Assembly (NCBI RefSeq): GCF_901000735.1 | Contig: NC_081551.1 | Location: 13,275,700 to 13,339,699, forward strand | Source: Corylus avellana | Taxonomy: Eukaryota; Streptophyta; Magnoliopsida; Fagales; Betulaceae | DNA: 64,000 nt | Direction of reading: 5' to 3' | Shown here: positions 33,799-46,842 of the stretch, in pieces | Layout: each line of letters begins with the position of its first letter | How positions within the stretch are numbered: the stretch's first letter is position 1 | Translations under genes and position numbers: made by a program | The notes under the pieces: model-generated | Seen by the model: the letters and a program-made list of their open reading frames with translations, nothing else | What the model was told of the DNA's origin: nothing | The model's database searches: none

Positions 33799-35217
33799 TG
33801 TTGCCCAGGGTATCAACCCTAGAGGGGGTGAATAGAAGTTGATGGCAAACTTTTCGATTCAATAAAAATTAAACCAAGTAAAGAACTTAATGCAATTCAA
33901 GATGCAATATAATGAAGATGACAAATTAATATAAGCGCAATAATAAAGAGATAGAGAGAGGAAGATTCAAACTCAACGATTTATAGTGGTTCGGTCTCCC
34001 TGACCTACGTCCACTCGCCAAGCATACCACTTGAGAGTTCAATCCACTATTACCCAAACTCCTTGCAGGTGGAGTTCAAACCTTTACAGAGCAAAAGTAC
34101 ACCACTCTTCCCAAACACTATGCGAGTGGAGTTCAAACCTTTACAAGAGTGACACCTACCCTCTTAACAAGGTTGATTGTGGATATGATTTTAGACTTCT
34201 GTCAAAACAACGACTCCTTTTTGAGAGGGATATACAAATGAAGCTCTCATAATGATACCTCTCACTAGAACTCTTGTATGAATTGAACTGGAAAGGCTCA
34301 AGTGAAAAATGAATGTACGAGAACAATGAATGCTTCAAGTTCGGAAGTATGAGACCATATATTAACAAGAGTCGAAGGTATGTATTTATAGTCTTTAGCA
34401 AGAACATAGCATTTAGAAATATAGCCGTACGTTTAGCACCAATATGGTCAACATAGCTGCTTATATGAATGGTAGCTATTAATTTTGAAAATGTTAAGAA
34501 TGATAGCTATCACTTTTTTGTAAAAGTTAAGAATGGTAAAAATTGTTTTGAAAATATCAATAAAAAAAAAAAAAAAAAAAATCATTTTTCATACTTAACC
34601 AAATTTAGATAAAAACAGTTTTTCCATGAAAGCAAAGTTTAAAACATCCAACTAAGGGCCTGTTTGGGATTGCGTTTCAGGGGCCTAAAAGTGTTTTTAA
34701 CACTCAAAAAGTCTTTTTGAAGAAAAAAATACTCGTTTGGTAAAAAAAAATTAAAAGCTTTTTTAATGGTCTAAAAAGCCTAAAAATGGCCAAAAAGTTC
34801 TTTTGGCAAAAACTTAAAAATGAAGCTTTTGCCGAAAAGTTATTTTTGATTTAAAAGCTCTATTTCGCAAATGTAATTCTAAACAGGCTCTAAGTCCAGT
34901 GCATCCTAGTATCTTTTAACTTAAAACCCCGAGTATAAAATGCATGAAGGATCCCAAGGTCATTCTAGGTTAAAGAGCCTCAAGAGTTCAAACATTAAAA
35001 GAGCTTTACAAGAATATCCTTAACTCTTACAAAGATTCTTCAACCTTGAGTTCTTCATTGCTTAAGAGTAGGCTTCTTGCTTTGAATTCCAAATGTCTTC
35101 CCATGCCTTTGGTTCTTTTGATCCTTTGACAATGTGTGTTTACAATTATCGTACTTGAAACAAACACATTAGAACAGCATGATGAAACATGCTTGGATCG
35201 AAGCAATAAGGCCAACA
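33799..35217 (-). repeat. Solo LTR H (copia-like), with nested MITE
   Basis: On the plus strand TGTTGCCCAGGGTATC to AAGGCCAACA, flanked by exact GTTAA duplications (33794-33798, 35218-35222). Typical copia-type transcribed-region text is present (CCTAGAGGGGGTGAATAG, GTGGTTCGGTCTCCCTGACC, TACGTCCACTCG). A TATA-like box on the minus strand (CTATAAATACATACC) lies near 34379-34393, giving minus orientation. No interior remains. Confidence 0.82.
34656..34890. mobile_element. Tourist-type MITE (PIF/Harbinger class) in LTR H
   Basis: 235 bp; left end GGGCCTGTTTGGGATTGCG, right end (reversed) GAGCCTGTTTAGAATTAC. TAA duplications at 34653-34655 and 34891-34893. The GGGCCTGTTTGG terminus plus TAA/TTA target is characteristic of Tourist elements. 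Interior is AT-rich with internal AAAAGC/GCTTTT symmetry. Confidence 0.85.
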
Positions 35218-35222
35218 GTTAA

Positions 35223-35840
35223 GTTGGAAGGTAAAGGAACATCTTAAGCCCAAGTATTTCAATGAAAATAATAAGTGCCAGTACTAAAGAAAAAATTGTT
35301 AAATAGTACACAAAAGATGATAATATTACCTTCCCGGCCTTAACCAAAATTGAACTTTTTGAATGGTTTTAGGGTGCCTAAAAATTATTATAAATAGGCC
35401 AAAACTTTTCTAAAATGTATGAAATTCGAACGCACTTCAATCATGTGCTGACATGTGTCAACAATTGTAGATCTATTTTTCATCACATTTTGGAAGAAAA
35501 ATTGGAATAGAGTGATTTTTGTGACATGTATGAGCATGTAAATTTGTTTGGTAAGGGACTGCAGGGCACTTATTGAAACCCAATTACAATCAAAGATTCA
35601 AACTTTTACAAAACATCCGCAGAGAAACTGATAGATTACCAGATATCTACAATCAAATTACAAAGTGATGAGCAAAGAGAAAATAAAAATAGCAATTACA
35701 AAGTGAAAAAATAGTTGGTGAGAGGGAAGGGCACAAAACTAAATGAGATTCAACTTCTCTCCCATACCTTGCAGTCCGCTGATGATGTTAATTTTTATTC
35801 TTTGAGAAAAGAAGTCATTTTTATTGTTGAATTATGAAAA
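35223..35840. other. Unassigned sequence
   Basis: No gene or element boundary is supported. A possible short MITE end is not separable from background. Confidence 0.35.
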
Positions 35841-36381
35841 CTAGCTTATAACCCGCACAATGCGTGGGATTCTTCATTACAATTTAATTATAAAATTTAA
35901 AAATATTATAATCGTATTTTTCATAAGTATTATGAAATTTACTTTTCATAATTGCAAGAGGAAAACTTGAATAAAACTCAAATTATGAACATTCAAAAAA
36001 GTACTTTACTTTGGTTACAGAAAAAAATATGCGTGAGATTCTTTGTTATAGTTTAATTTGAAAATTTAAGCACATCTCTATCAAACTTTTCATTATAGGT
36101 TGTGAAAAAAAAAAAAAAAAAATCTATCACGCCCTTTTAAATAAAAAGACATACTAAAGGTTATATACCAATATATTACTCAACATAATGACACACAATC
36201 ATACACAGAACATTGTATAAATGTATAAGTTGCATAAAATCTTACTATATATCATAAGGCCTTTAACTTTAATTAGTATAATCCATATAAAGTAAAACAT
36301 GTTAAAATCTTTATTCCCATATGTATAGTTTAAAATGAAAAATATAACGAATTTGTGAATTAAACCGGGCATTTAATTGCA

Positions 36382-36610
36382 CATGCCGAGGGGATGTTAA
36401 GTAGGCTACGGGGGTGGACAATTCGGCATGTCAGAAGAACGGCGAATGAACAAGCACATCGGCTTGCTCGTTTGGCGTTATCTAGTGATGAGGATTTTTT
36501 GTGGCAGGATTGTTTTCCTTCAGTTTAATGGGAGTTTTGTAGCTTTCGAGCATGTTTTCTTTGAGTAATGAGAATTTGAAATCCCAATAAAAAAAAAAAA
36601 AAAGAAAAAA
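36382..36610 (+). pseudogene. LINE 3' end: RNase H tail plus poly(A)
   Basis: The frame at 36382-36528 reads ...SRLRGWTIRHVRRTANEQ then AHRLARLALSSDEDF and LWQDCFPSV-stop. The HVRR-x-ANxxAHRLA(R/K)LAL pattern is the C-terminal part of the RNase H domain found at the end of plant LINE polyproteins. A short 3' UTR and an A-rich tail follow from about 36587. It is 5'-truncated to under 230 bp, the usual fate of LINE insertions. Target duplication was not identified. A free-standing RNase H-like host pseudogene is the alternative. Confidence 0.7.
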
Positions 36611-36764
36611 AAGAAAAAAGAAAAATATAAAGAAAAAAAATAGCGAAAATAAAACTTAAATTGTGATTATCAAAGCATTAATAGAAAGTTAATAAGAATC
36701 AATTATATTAGTAGCGGCTGTAGCGTTATACTTATTAAATTTCATACAAATTATACAACCCATA

Positions 36765-39352
36765 TGTAACGCCCCAATATTTGAGCTAGCAAATATCGAA
36801 GTTGTGACGCTGCAACTTTAGAAAATACAATCTTACAGCGGAGTATGTATATTTTTTTCTTTTTCTATGACTTAGGGATAACTTACACAACACAATTGAA
36901 CTGACTGAAATACCTCTAAATGATATTTTATTTAATAAAAATAGAAAATAGTTTTCATTACAACATATGTACACACTAGGTGTAACAAATATATGCCACA
37001 GACGGCATTAAATTAATATAGTAATATTTATTAAGTTCACATACATCACCATACGTAATAAAAACGATTAACACAAATGAGACTTGCTCTATAGAGTAAG
37101 CATCAATCCTGCAGCAGATGGTCTATCAACCATCAAAACCAGTAAAGGGACCATCGTCCTCACTTTTTATTCCTGCATCAAGGTCTATGTAAAGATGACG
37201 TTATCATATTTACATAGGCAAATAAGTGAGTAATCTATTTTCCTAGAGATAAAGACTAAAAAGACTAGTTTGAACGAGTAAGATTAAAGATTAAAATATA
37301 TAATAATAAATGAGTTGCGAATGCAGCGTAATTATAGATTAGTTTGTGTTTTATGATAATCTTTCTTTAGACCTCTCGTCATGAGCTCTCAGCCCGCTTA
37401 CGTTCATTATGCCCCTCACACTTTAGAGATTTACCTGTTTGGTGCTGACAACTACACCGCTCTAGCTTAGTTATATATTAGGCCTGTTGGACGGTTATAC
37501 ACCCCCATCCACTAAGATACCGATAGTTCCTTGCAGCAATCCCCCCAGCTTATTCTTAAGGTGACTATCTTATCAGCCCATTTTATTAGACACATTATGC
37601 AGCACTTGTATTGCAAAATTATATTAATAAGACAAAATAAGAATTCCTATAACAATAAAACAAAACTAATACTCAGTAAGTATATTCATACTTACACTCC
37701 TTAGTGTAGAATTCTGCTCCACTTCTGCATATAAATACATACATACAAACAATATTTACATATTAGTTCATTCTCCAATAATATCATTGTTTAAAGACCC
37801 TAATCTTTTTATATTTATTTATTATCCATCACTTCATCTTTACTTCTCATTTTATTATATTAATCTAAGATAGTCACTTATAACTAGCTTTATGCCCGAA
37901 TTCATTTTTGGTGACGAGGCTAATGGCCAATATCACTAAATACAAACTAGTATTATAAATAATATATATAAAGCATGACTCATATTTCGGAGATGAGACC
38001 AATGTTCTGTACCTATCAAAGTATGATTCAAAATTTAAATGACAATAAAAGAAATGACTGAATGTAGATACTGAATTCATATTTCGGAGATGAGACCAAT
38101 GGTTCGCACTGCCAAAAATATGAACTAAAATTTAAATGACAATAAAAGAAATGACTGAATGTTAAAGTTGTAAAGTAAATAATATATAGATAATATCATA
38201 AGCCCTTAATTGATTTTGTCTACTAATTCATTATTATTAATTCACTTGTATCCATTACTCTATTTTACATCATATGCTTATTGGGTCTTTAAACAATTAA
38301 AATGAGAACAAGTGATACAAGCAATAAATCATGATATTTATACAAGAAACACTTACCCAATAATCCTTAGAAATAAAATTCCACCAAATCTTCTCTAGGT
38401 AGCCAGTTAGAAAAATAAGAACACTTGAACACTACAAGAAAGATCTAGGCTATATGTTATTTGACTTAGAACTAAGAAATAAAATGAAAGGAGGAGCAAG
38501 CAATCTTTACTTTGTTCTAAGATTGTAAATGGAAAGCTCAAGTGAAAATGAATTAACTTAGGCTTCTATTTATAAGAGAATGAATGCTTAGGATTTATTT
38601 TTACACTTTTGATCCAAGGGTTGAGATGTATTTAACCAAAAGAATGAATCTAGTCCATATTTCAGAATCTATACTAATTAGTATTTTAGTCCAAAATGAA
38701 GACAGTGTATCCTGATCCATTTTTTGATGTCCAAACGTACTCCGATTGACATGAAAGTTTGAGAGTAGATAGAGAACTCCGAGACAAACATTTTATATTT
38801 TTGGTTCGACTTCATCCGAGTTCGTTTGACTTTGTTTTTGGCCTGTACAAAGTTTCTAATTCAATTTAGACTTTAACTACGTGCATTCCCACTTGGCCAC
38901 TTGCCTTATTAAATTATTATTATCATGATATTTCTCATAATCCTCATTACTAGAAGACTTTATGCTTTCTACAAAGGTGGCTAGCCTTGGTATTTTTCTT
39001 TAGCAGTTTTAATCTCATAAGAGTAGGAAAATTAAGACACTGTTTTTTAGGCTAAAAACTGAAAAGTTTCAAATTAATTTCTGACTGTACTAAACACCAA
39101 TATAAATAAACACCAATATAAATAATTTTATTTACTAGATTGGGTTTAATTATGCCCATAAACATATTAGTGAAGCGAAATTTTAGAATTGAAGTGATAT
39201 ACAAAAGAGGTCAAAAATCAATGTAATATACATTTAACACTAAATAGTTATTTAATATCATTAATCTACATATCATTGTTCTAATTTATCGATTATTCTT
39301 TTAATCTATTTAATATTATTTAAATAAGAGTCTTAAAATCTAGGTCGTTACA
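36765..39352 (-). repeat. Solo-LTR-like element F2
   Basis: Plus-strand ends TGTAACGCCCCAATATTTG and TCTAGGTCGTTACA, flanked by CCATA at 36760-36764 and 39353-39357. Minus-strand reading gives TGTAACGACC...GGGGCGTTACA. A TATA-like motif on the minus strand lies near 38566-38576. 2588 bp without coding capacity. It contains an internal near-repeat with TCATATTTCGGAGATGAGAC at about 37980 and 38070. Confidence 0.7.
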
Positions 39353-40282
39353 CCATATAATTATGAGCCTTAAAAAAGTACATAGCAAAATAATAAAAAA
39401 TCTTTCATTCAACAATGCAATCAAATAATCATCCCACATTATATTCAATCTTAATTATCTCTTATGTGTTTCGAAGTTCCTTTTTTGTATAATAATCAAA
39501 TAAATTTTTGAAAAAAAAAAAAGAGCATAAAAAGTACTTAAAAAAAATATATGAAAATCCAGGTAAATCATACAAATAAACAAAAAATCTCATAGGCGAA
39601 AAGGTCTCGAGCAAATATCAAATAAGAAGCATGTTATATCGAACAATTAATGATTTTATAAACTTATGGACACTAAGCAAAAATAAGCCCCAAGATGACC
39701 ATTTTGATTTTACACTTTGATTTGGACATCAAATATATAATTGCTCGTAAGATGCTAGTCATATGTGTGTGTGTATATATATATAAAGATTATTTTTGCT
39801 AATGAAATAAAATATAAATACCTAATCATTATGTTGAGTAAAAATTCGACAATCTATACAATTAATAATTAATATACAATTATATATTTAAAAAAACAAA
39901 AATAATACAATGAAATTTTTTTCTATTTTGTTTCTACATCCTATCATTTAGTTCATCTAATTCAACTATAACATATAATATTATGTTATATACATATTAA
40001 AGTGATTAAACATAATAATATATAATTTGATTTGTATTATTTGTTTTCTTATTTGATTTTGACATTAATAATACTTAATTTATTGAATAATTTATATATG
40101 GAAAGCTATTTAAATATAATTAAACGCCATTAATTACGCTAATTTAATGAACCAATTTTTAAAGTAAAAACCGGTTCACAAATTATGCCTTAAAAAACTG
40201 GTTTAACATTAAAATAAAAAGAGTTTACACCATATCTCGCAATATTAAGGCATTTCTAAGAGCGAATCGACTTTTATATATA

Positions 40283-40504
40283 CTAGCACATAACCTGCGC
40301 TATGCGCGGGATTCTTCATTATAATTTAATTTTATAAACTTAAATGCATGACATCTTACTTTTCATTATAAGTTAAAATAAGTGTGTGTTAAAATCTATT
40401 ACTCCTCTTTTAATGAATATACATACTAAATGTTATACACTGGTACATTACTGAATATGTATTTTTTCTTTTTTGAAGTGTACCAAACATGTACTTAATG
40501 AAAA

Positions 40505-40557
<53 letters not shown>

Positions 40558-40718
40558 GACATATAGATGCAGGGGATGAGGGGAGGTGATAATAGATGCA
40601 GAAAATAATCAAGGCAGTAGAACCGTCCAAGATGGCGGTATGACAATTGTATAATCAAAATAAACAACTGAAACTAAAAGCAGTTGATAAGATAGAATTA
40701 AAGAAAACAGATAATCGT

Positions 40719-40751
<33 letters not shown>

Positions 40752-41979
40752 GCAAGAAGAAAACTTGAATTCTGATTATCAAAATATTAATAAAAAATTA
40801 GTAGGAAACTCTGATATTGTTGATGTGATACTTATTATATTTCAAAACAAATAAAACCCATAAAGTTCTAATCATTTCAAAAAAATACTGAGTAAAATAA
40901 ACAAAATATTCTCCCTTCTTTTTAATACAAAATAAAACACATATTTTACTTAATATTTAATGCAATCAAATAAATTTCTTCAACACTTTCAAAAAATGCT
41001 AGAAAATCTAAGTAAATCACAAAAACGAAAAGAAAAAAAAATCCAATAAAATATTCAAATAAATTAAAACATAAAATCTTATTGGTGTAATACCTATTAT
41101 ATTTCAATACAAGGAACTTTATACAGAAACAAACAAAAAAATAATCAATTTACTGTCGTGAAAAATTTATACATAGATACACAAAGATAAATCGAAGCAA
41201 CAATTGTAATTAAATAGAAACCCTAGACGGAATCAAATAACTATAATCTTTCATTAGCCCACTAAAAATCCAAACAATTTATTATCTTAAAAGAACAAAG
41301 TTAATTCTTAAAGTTGTAGTTTTTCTCAAATGAAAAACATACACATGGAAGATTAAGAATAAGAATTACTTCAGGTTGATTTTTTAGGTTGTTATATTTG
41401 AAGAGTTGAGAGAGAGAGAGAGAGAAAAAAAAAAGAAGAAGTTAAATCGGTGAGAGAGAGAAAAAAAATCCGAAATAATTTGGAGATCTTTATTTTGTAG
41501 GCCTTATTATTTTGTAGATAATCTATTATTAATCAAATTATTTTTCAATGGCTTATTGTTAGAAAAAAAACAATTCTTATTTTATAATTTATCTATTATT
41601 ACATGCACAAACTATATGTAGAAAAAAATTCGTCTTCTTTAACCTTTTCTAAATTTGAATTAAAAATATTAAAGTGACTAAAAGTATTAATACATAATAA
41701 TTTGATTTGTATTATTTGTTTCCTTATTTGATTTGGACATTAATAATACCTAATATTGTGCATTAAATGTTTGAATTTAATGAAATCACATATAAGGAAA
41801 ATTATTGAAATATAATTAAATGCATTTAATTAAGCTAATTTAATGACTGGTTCACTATTGAAAAATCGGTTCACTCTTAAAAAATCAGTTAAAAAATTAT
41901 ACCTTAAAAAACGGGTTTATCATTTTAAAAACAAGGGTTCATGCCATATGTCGCAATATTAATGCACTTTTGAGAGTGA
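40283..41979 (-). mobile_element. Helitron 2 (non-autonomous)
   Basis: Minus-strand 3' end: hairpin CCCGCGCATAGCGCAGG, TTATGTG, CTAG, followed by T. The 5' end reads A|TCACTCTCAAAAGTGC at 41979. Length 1697 bp with no coding sequence. It is in the same orientation as Helitron 1 and starts only 17 bp after it. (TA)n runs at 40506-40551 and about 40719-40745 are internal. Confidence 0.78.
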
Positions 41980-41984
41980 TTCGG

Positions 41985-42031
<47 letters not shown>

Positions 42032-42570
42032 CACTTAAAAATGTAATACTCTGGTCTCACCCAGCAAAAAGCGCTATCATTAAAAAATAACTAATTAGTT
42101 TGGATTTCCTTAAAATCACTTATAAAGCTCATTCTCACCAAATAAAATCTTCTGCATTTCAAATGAAATGAAGATGAGCCGGTTATGAAAAAAAGTGTTA
42201 AAATTGGGACAAAATTATCCTCATCTTTTAGAATTGGGACAATTTAGTCCCAATTTTTTGCCTAACCAGCTCCTATTCTCATTTACATAAACCATTCATT
42301 TCTATATGAATTACTTATCTTCCCAATATGAAACAAAGGTATTACATAAACATTAACAAAATTCAAATTAGACATGATCTCTATGTAGAGTTTGTGATAT
42401 AGAAGACATTGCCAATATTGATGTTGGTGATAAAACAGAGCATATATTAACAACAGACCACACAAATATTAAAAACAGGTTCTTTAGAGAATAGTAAACA
42501 CTTATAGTTCCATGTGCAGCAGCAGCAACAACTCTTAAACCATTAGGGTAGAGAGTAGAGACGCTAGATA
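41980..42570. other. Unassigned flank with (TA)n and a hairpin
   Basis: A (TA)n run spans 41987-42029. A hairpin at about 42178-42272 has arms GGTTATG...AAAATTGGGAC and GTCCCAATTTTTTGCCTAACC and may be a tiny MITE. The part 42480-42570 has codon-like composition; see the corresponding observation. Confidence 0.5.
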
Positions 42571-42575
42571 GGGCT

Positions 42576-43949
42576 TGTTGTGCAAATTTATTTAACTCGT
42601 AAGTGCAAGAATCAATTGTAGTTAATGGATTGCAAGTGCGAGATCGAACCCATAGGGAATTGTATTCTTGGAAGCAATTTTAAATCTAAATTAATTAAAC
42701 CCTAGTCTAGTTCCAAATTTTTGAGAGATTTTTTTGTTTGAATGAAAAAGCAAAAGCATGAGCAATTTAAAGTGATTGAAATCTTATGACGAAGCACTAA
42801 GGTTTCGGAATCCACACTCACAAATTCATAACAACATAATTTCATCATCTATAACATTCCCCCAAAGTTCTCACATATAAATCTTAAGTTTGTTTTACTA
42901 TTGCTTCAAAGAATTAATCAAAAGATCCCATGTATCCATTCATAACCCAAATCACAAAAGAAATCCAATATTCGATCAAATCATTAACTGTATCCGTAAA
43001 TAACAAGAAAATATCCAATCTTTATCAAAACATCAATTGTATTCAGAGAATAAATCACAGAGGAAATCCAATTTTTAATAAAGAAAATTAAGCAATCAAT
43101 TGTATTGAATAATCTTAAATCATCAAGTGTATCATTGAATCACAAAAGATATCCAAGAGTTATTCAATCCAATTGATTAGAAGTAAAACAATAGAGCAAT
43201 TAAACCATTAAATTGGGAAATATTACATACATGAAACAAAGTTGCTAATCATAAGTGAGGCTTCAGCTTTAATCTTAGTTGAAGGTTTAGCCTCTCATGT
43301 TATTGAAAGACAAAACAGAATTGATTGAATTCATAATGTAAAATCGAGTACTTACAAATAAGAATCACAAAGTAGAGATTCAAAAGTTAGGAAAACCTTA
43401 AACTCTCTTCTTTCTCCTCTGCAATCTTCAAATTCGTAGCCCCCTCAACTAATTTGATAATTCCCTATTTATAGACCTAAAACTTAGGGTTTTACAAGTT
43501 GAAATCGGATAAAATTCGTCCAGGTTTGTACCCTTTTATTGCGGGACGATTTTCGAATAGTAAAATCCGAATTAGGAAAATTCTATTTCACAATGAATTG
43601 TAGGATTTTGAGTTAGCTTTCCAACGCCGCTTGAATCACCTCAATCGGATATGTGAACGAAAAGTTATGCTCAAAATACTGAGACGTACAAAATCTGAAT
43701 TTGAATCCAATTCGAAATTTTATCCAATCTTATCCTTAATCCGATTTAACCATTTCTTGAATTTGGTTAAACTTAACCACATCATCTAGGTCTTCTCAAA
43801 GTATATTTTCTTCCAAAAAGTAGTTTTTCTTCAACACCTACAAAATACTAAAAACACAAAACTAACACAGAACATCAGATAAGAACACAGTTAAAGGATT
43901 AACACAAGTAAATTAAGGGGTCCAAATATGCAATATTTGGCACATATCA
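42576..43949 (-). repeat. Solo LTR of family C (C2)
   Basis: Plus-strand TGTTGTGCAAATTTATTTAAC to GCACATATCA, 1374 bp, matching C1 reversed. Flanks GGGCT (42571-42575) and AGGCT (43950-43954) are a target duplication with one change. Confidence 0.87.
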
Positions 43950-44278
43950 AGGCTTCTTCATGCAAAGTAAAATTTACCATCTAGGTTAAGGATTTTGCTC
44001 TCTTGGCCTTCAATGGAAACCTGCTTAAAATGGAAAACCATTAGGCTTCATGTGGTTTGAGGCACGACAAGCATCAGTAATGCTCTTGGACTGTGCAGCA
44101 AATCAAGATCAAATGACTAATATTAGAGAAAAGTAAGTGTAGCATCATGCATAACTTCCTCATTTGGAGTATGCTAAGAAGGACTGGAAGATAAATCAAC
44201 TATATCTTCAATCGCAGCTTTAGACTTCTCAGGTTTATCTGTATTACCATAGAATTGGTCTTCATAGAAAACCACATC

Positions 44279-46372
44279 TCAACTTCTGACAATCTTCCTC
44301 TTGATTGGATCCCATAGCCTGAATCCAAATTCTTCATTTCCATAACCCAGAAAAATACAGGGAAGTGCCTTGTCATCAAGCTTCAACCTGTTCTCCTTTG
44401 GAACATGTGCAAAAGCCTTGCACCGAAATACCTTCAGATGAGAATATGAGACATCTCTTCCGCTCCGTACTCTCTTCGGTATGTCGAAACCCAAAGGAAT
44501 TGAAGGTGAACAGTTGATTAAATAGCAAGTTGTTAGAGTAGCCTCTCCCCAAAATGACTTGTGTAATCCAGCCATTTTGAGCATGCATCTAACTCTTTCT
44601 ACAATGGTGCGGTTCATCCTCTCCGCAATACCATTGTGTTGTGGGGTGCCTGGCACAGTCCTTTCATGCGTTATTCCATGCTCTGAGCAAAAGCTTCTGA
44701 ATTTCTTCACAGTATAATCTCCTCCGTTGTCAGTACGAAGACACTTCAACTGCTTTCCAGTCTCTCTTTCAACCATGGCATGGAATTGTTGAAAGATATC
44801 AAAGACTTGATCTTTTGTCTTTAATAGATAGACCCACACTTTCCTTGATGCATCATCAATGAATGTGACAAAATATCTATTACCACCCAAGGTTGGAACT
44901 TCGATGGGTCCACAAACATCTGAGTAGACCCTCTCCAGAATAGTAGATTTCTTTTGTGAAGATGTTGCAAAAGAATGCTGTTTCCCGAATAAGCAATGTT
45001 CACATGGATTAAGAGCTTTACCTTTGTCAACAGGAATGAGCGACTTATTTGCCAAAATCTGCAACCCTTTCTCACTCATGTGACCTAGCCTTTTGTGCCA
45101 TAAATTTGGAGATGAACTATCTACCATAGCAAATAACTCATCACGACACACCTTCATATGTGTCTTGTATAATGAACAACAAGACTTGCCTTTAGCCACC
45201 ACCAAAGATCCCTTGGTGAGCTTCCAAATTCCTTTGCCAAAGTAACTTTCATACCCTTCTTTATCAAGAATATTCCTAGATATGAGATTGAGATGTAGGT
45301 CGGGAATATGTCGAACATCCTTCAAAATCAATGTACACCCGACATTGGTTTGAACACAAATGTTACCAACCCCAACTATCTTCGAGTTGCTAGTGTTACC
45401 CATTCTTACCATACTAAAGTCACCTGCTTTGTATGATGTGAAGATCTCCTTGTTAGGAGTTGCATGGCTTAGGCAGCGGTGTCTACAACCCACTCTTCAT
45501 CGTACATGCAAACAAGCCCCAGCGCCATAAGATAGAACCACCACCTCTTGTCCCGCGCAAGTGGCAGTTGTATTCTTTTCATCATCTTTTCTTTGGCTGT
45601 AGTCAGCTTGGTTTTGTTCTCACTTCCAAGCATAGCAATTTCTCTTCATATGACCCTCCTTGCTGCAATGATAACATTTTCTTCTTTCAATGGACCTCTC
45701 TCTTGACTTTGACCTCCCTTTGGATTTATCACGACTCTTGAAACCTCTGTTTTTGCTTCTGCCCCTGTTCTCTGTGACAAGAGCTTGTGCATTGTCTATC
45801 CCAGTAGCTTGTCTTCTGGTTTCTTCATTGAACATGCTGCTTGTGACTTGCTCCACGGTCATCTTGCCATCGGGAGTAGAGTTACTCAAAGACACCACCA
45901 AGGTTTCCTAGCTATCTCGTAGAGAGCTCAAGAGCATCAAAGCTTGTAGCTCCTCATCAAGAGTCATCTTCATAGTGTTTAGTTGATTTACGATACTCTG
46001 AAAATTATTCAGATGGTCGGAAACTAAAGCACCCTCCTTAAACTTCAAGTTAACAAGTTGTCGAATCAAGAAGGCTTTGTTTATGGCTGTCTTTCGCTCG
46101 TATCTTGTTGTCAGCTTCTTTCATAATTCACAAGCATTGGTTTCATCGGAAATATGATGGTAGACTTTGTCATCCACCCATTGCCGAATGAGACCAACTA
46201 CTTGTAAATTTAATTTCTTCCATTCTGCATCTAAAGTCTCCGTTGGCTTGGCTGTGTCACCTTCAATTGGAGCATACATATCTTTATAGCAAAGAATGTC
46301 TAACATCTTGCCTTTCCAAAGTACCCAATTGCTACTATTTAGGCTTATCGTTCTCCTGCTTGTACCTTCCAT
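44279..46372 (-). pseudogene. Tork-like copia gag-protease-integrase, truncated before reverse transcriptase
   Basis: Minus strand. Gag begins MEGTSRRTISLNSSNW at 46372 and reaches a basic Arg/Ser region and knuckle CYHCSKEGHMKRNC near 45690. Two Trp codons are changed to stops (near 46120 and 45910). A protease-like VVDTAA motif lies near 45475 in another frame. Then 404 open residues (44279-45493): GAG_pre-integrase zinc site (WHKRLGHMSEKG ... CEHCLFGK), integrase core with the DDE acids in VYSDVCGP, RTDNGGDY and NGIAERMNRT, and the chromodomain-free copia end FGFRLWDPIKRKIVRS. After an in-frame stop the sequence continues to about 44110 and the reverse transcriptase and RNase H are absent. 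Confidence 0.88.
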
Positions 46373-46431
46373 TAAAATTGCGCAACAATCTTCAAATGAA
46401 AAACATCGGTGAATAGTACCGTATTACCGTC

Positions 46432-46450
46432 AGCCTGGCTCTATTACCAC
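46432..46450 (-). other. Primer-binding site of the Tork-like element
   Basis: Minus strand GTGGTAATAGAGCCAGGC, a one- or two-base variant of the tRNA-iMet-type GTGGTATCAGAGCCAGG, next to the LTR end CCCTAACA. Confidence 0.85.
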
Positions 46451-46842
46451 TTGTTAGGGATGGACACACCCTTGACTCAATGGTTGTGCAAACTCCACAG
46501 AATAATAATGGAATGATAAATGTAAGAGATCAACACACAGTATTTACGAGGTTCGGCAGTGGGCCTACATCCACAAGACTAACTTCGATCAATCCATTAT
46601 AAACAACTTGTTACAGTGGTGTTTACTCAAGTTATGTAAAACTTGAGTTAATACAAAAGTAAATTAATATAAAGAGAAACAACCTCTGTTAAAACTAATA
46701 TACACTCTCAGTGGTGTATTAAAACACTATTTTCTTAACTCTCTCTCTGGAGTATAATTGAACCTCTCCTCTCCTGGCTTCTCTTCTTATGTGTTGTTAT
46801 TAATCATCATCAATCATCGTTTGAAGCATAAGGCCCCTTGGC

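Larger units (their letters stand above)
35841..40265 (-). mobile_element. Helitron 1 (non-autonomous), interrupted twice
   Basis: Read on the minus strand the 3' end is hairpin CCCACGCATTGTGCGGG, then TTATAAG, then CTAG followed by T, the classical Helitron terminus. The 5' end near 40265 begins TCGCTCTTAG. It contains a LINE tail (36382-36610) and the F2 LTR (36765-39352); without them it is about 1.6 kb and aligns with Helitron 2. No Rep/helicase coding sequence is present. Exact 5' end is uncertain by a few bases. Confidence 0.75.

Noticed and set aside
40410..40667. Minus-strand frames with IYIYIY runs (also at 9157-9391, 12744-12947, 31287-31469)
   Set aside because: Translations of (TA)n or T-rich microsatellites without other evidence of coding.
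35841..41979. Autonomous Helitron with Rep/helicase
   Set aside because: No reading frame of adequate length or motif remains after removing the LINE and F2 insertions.
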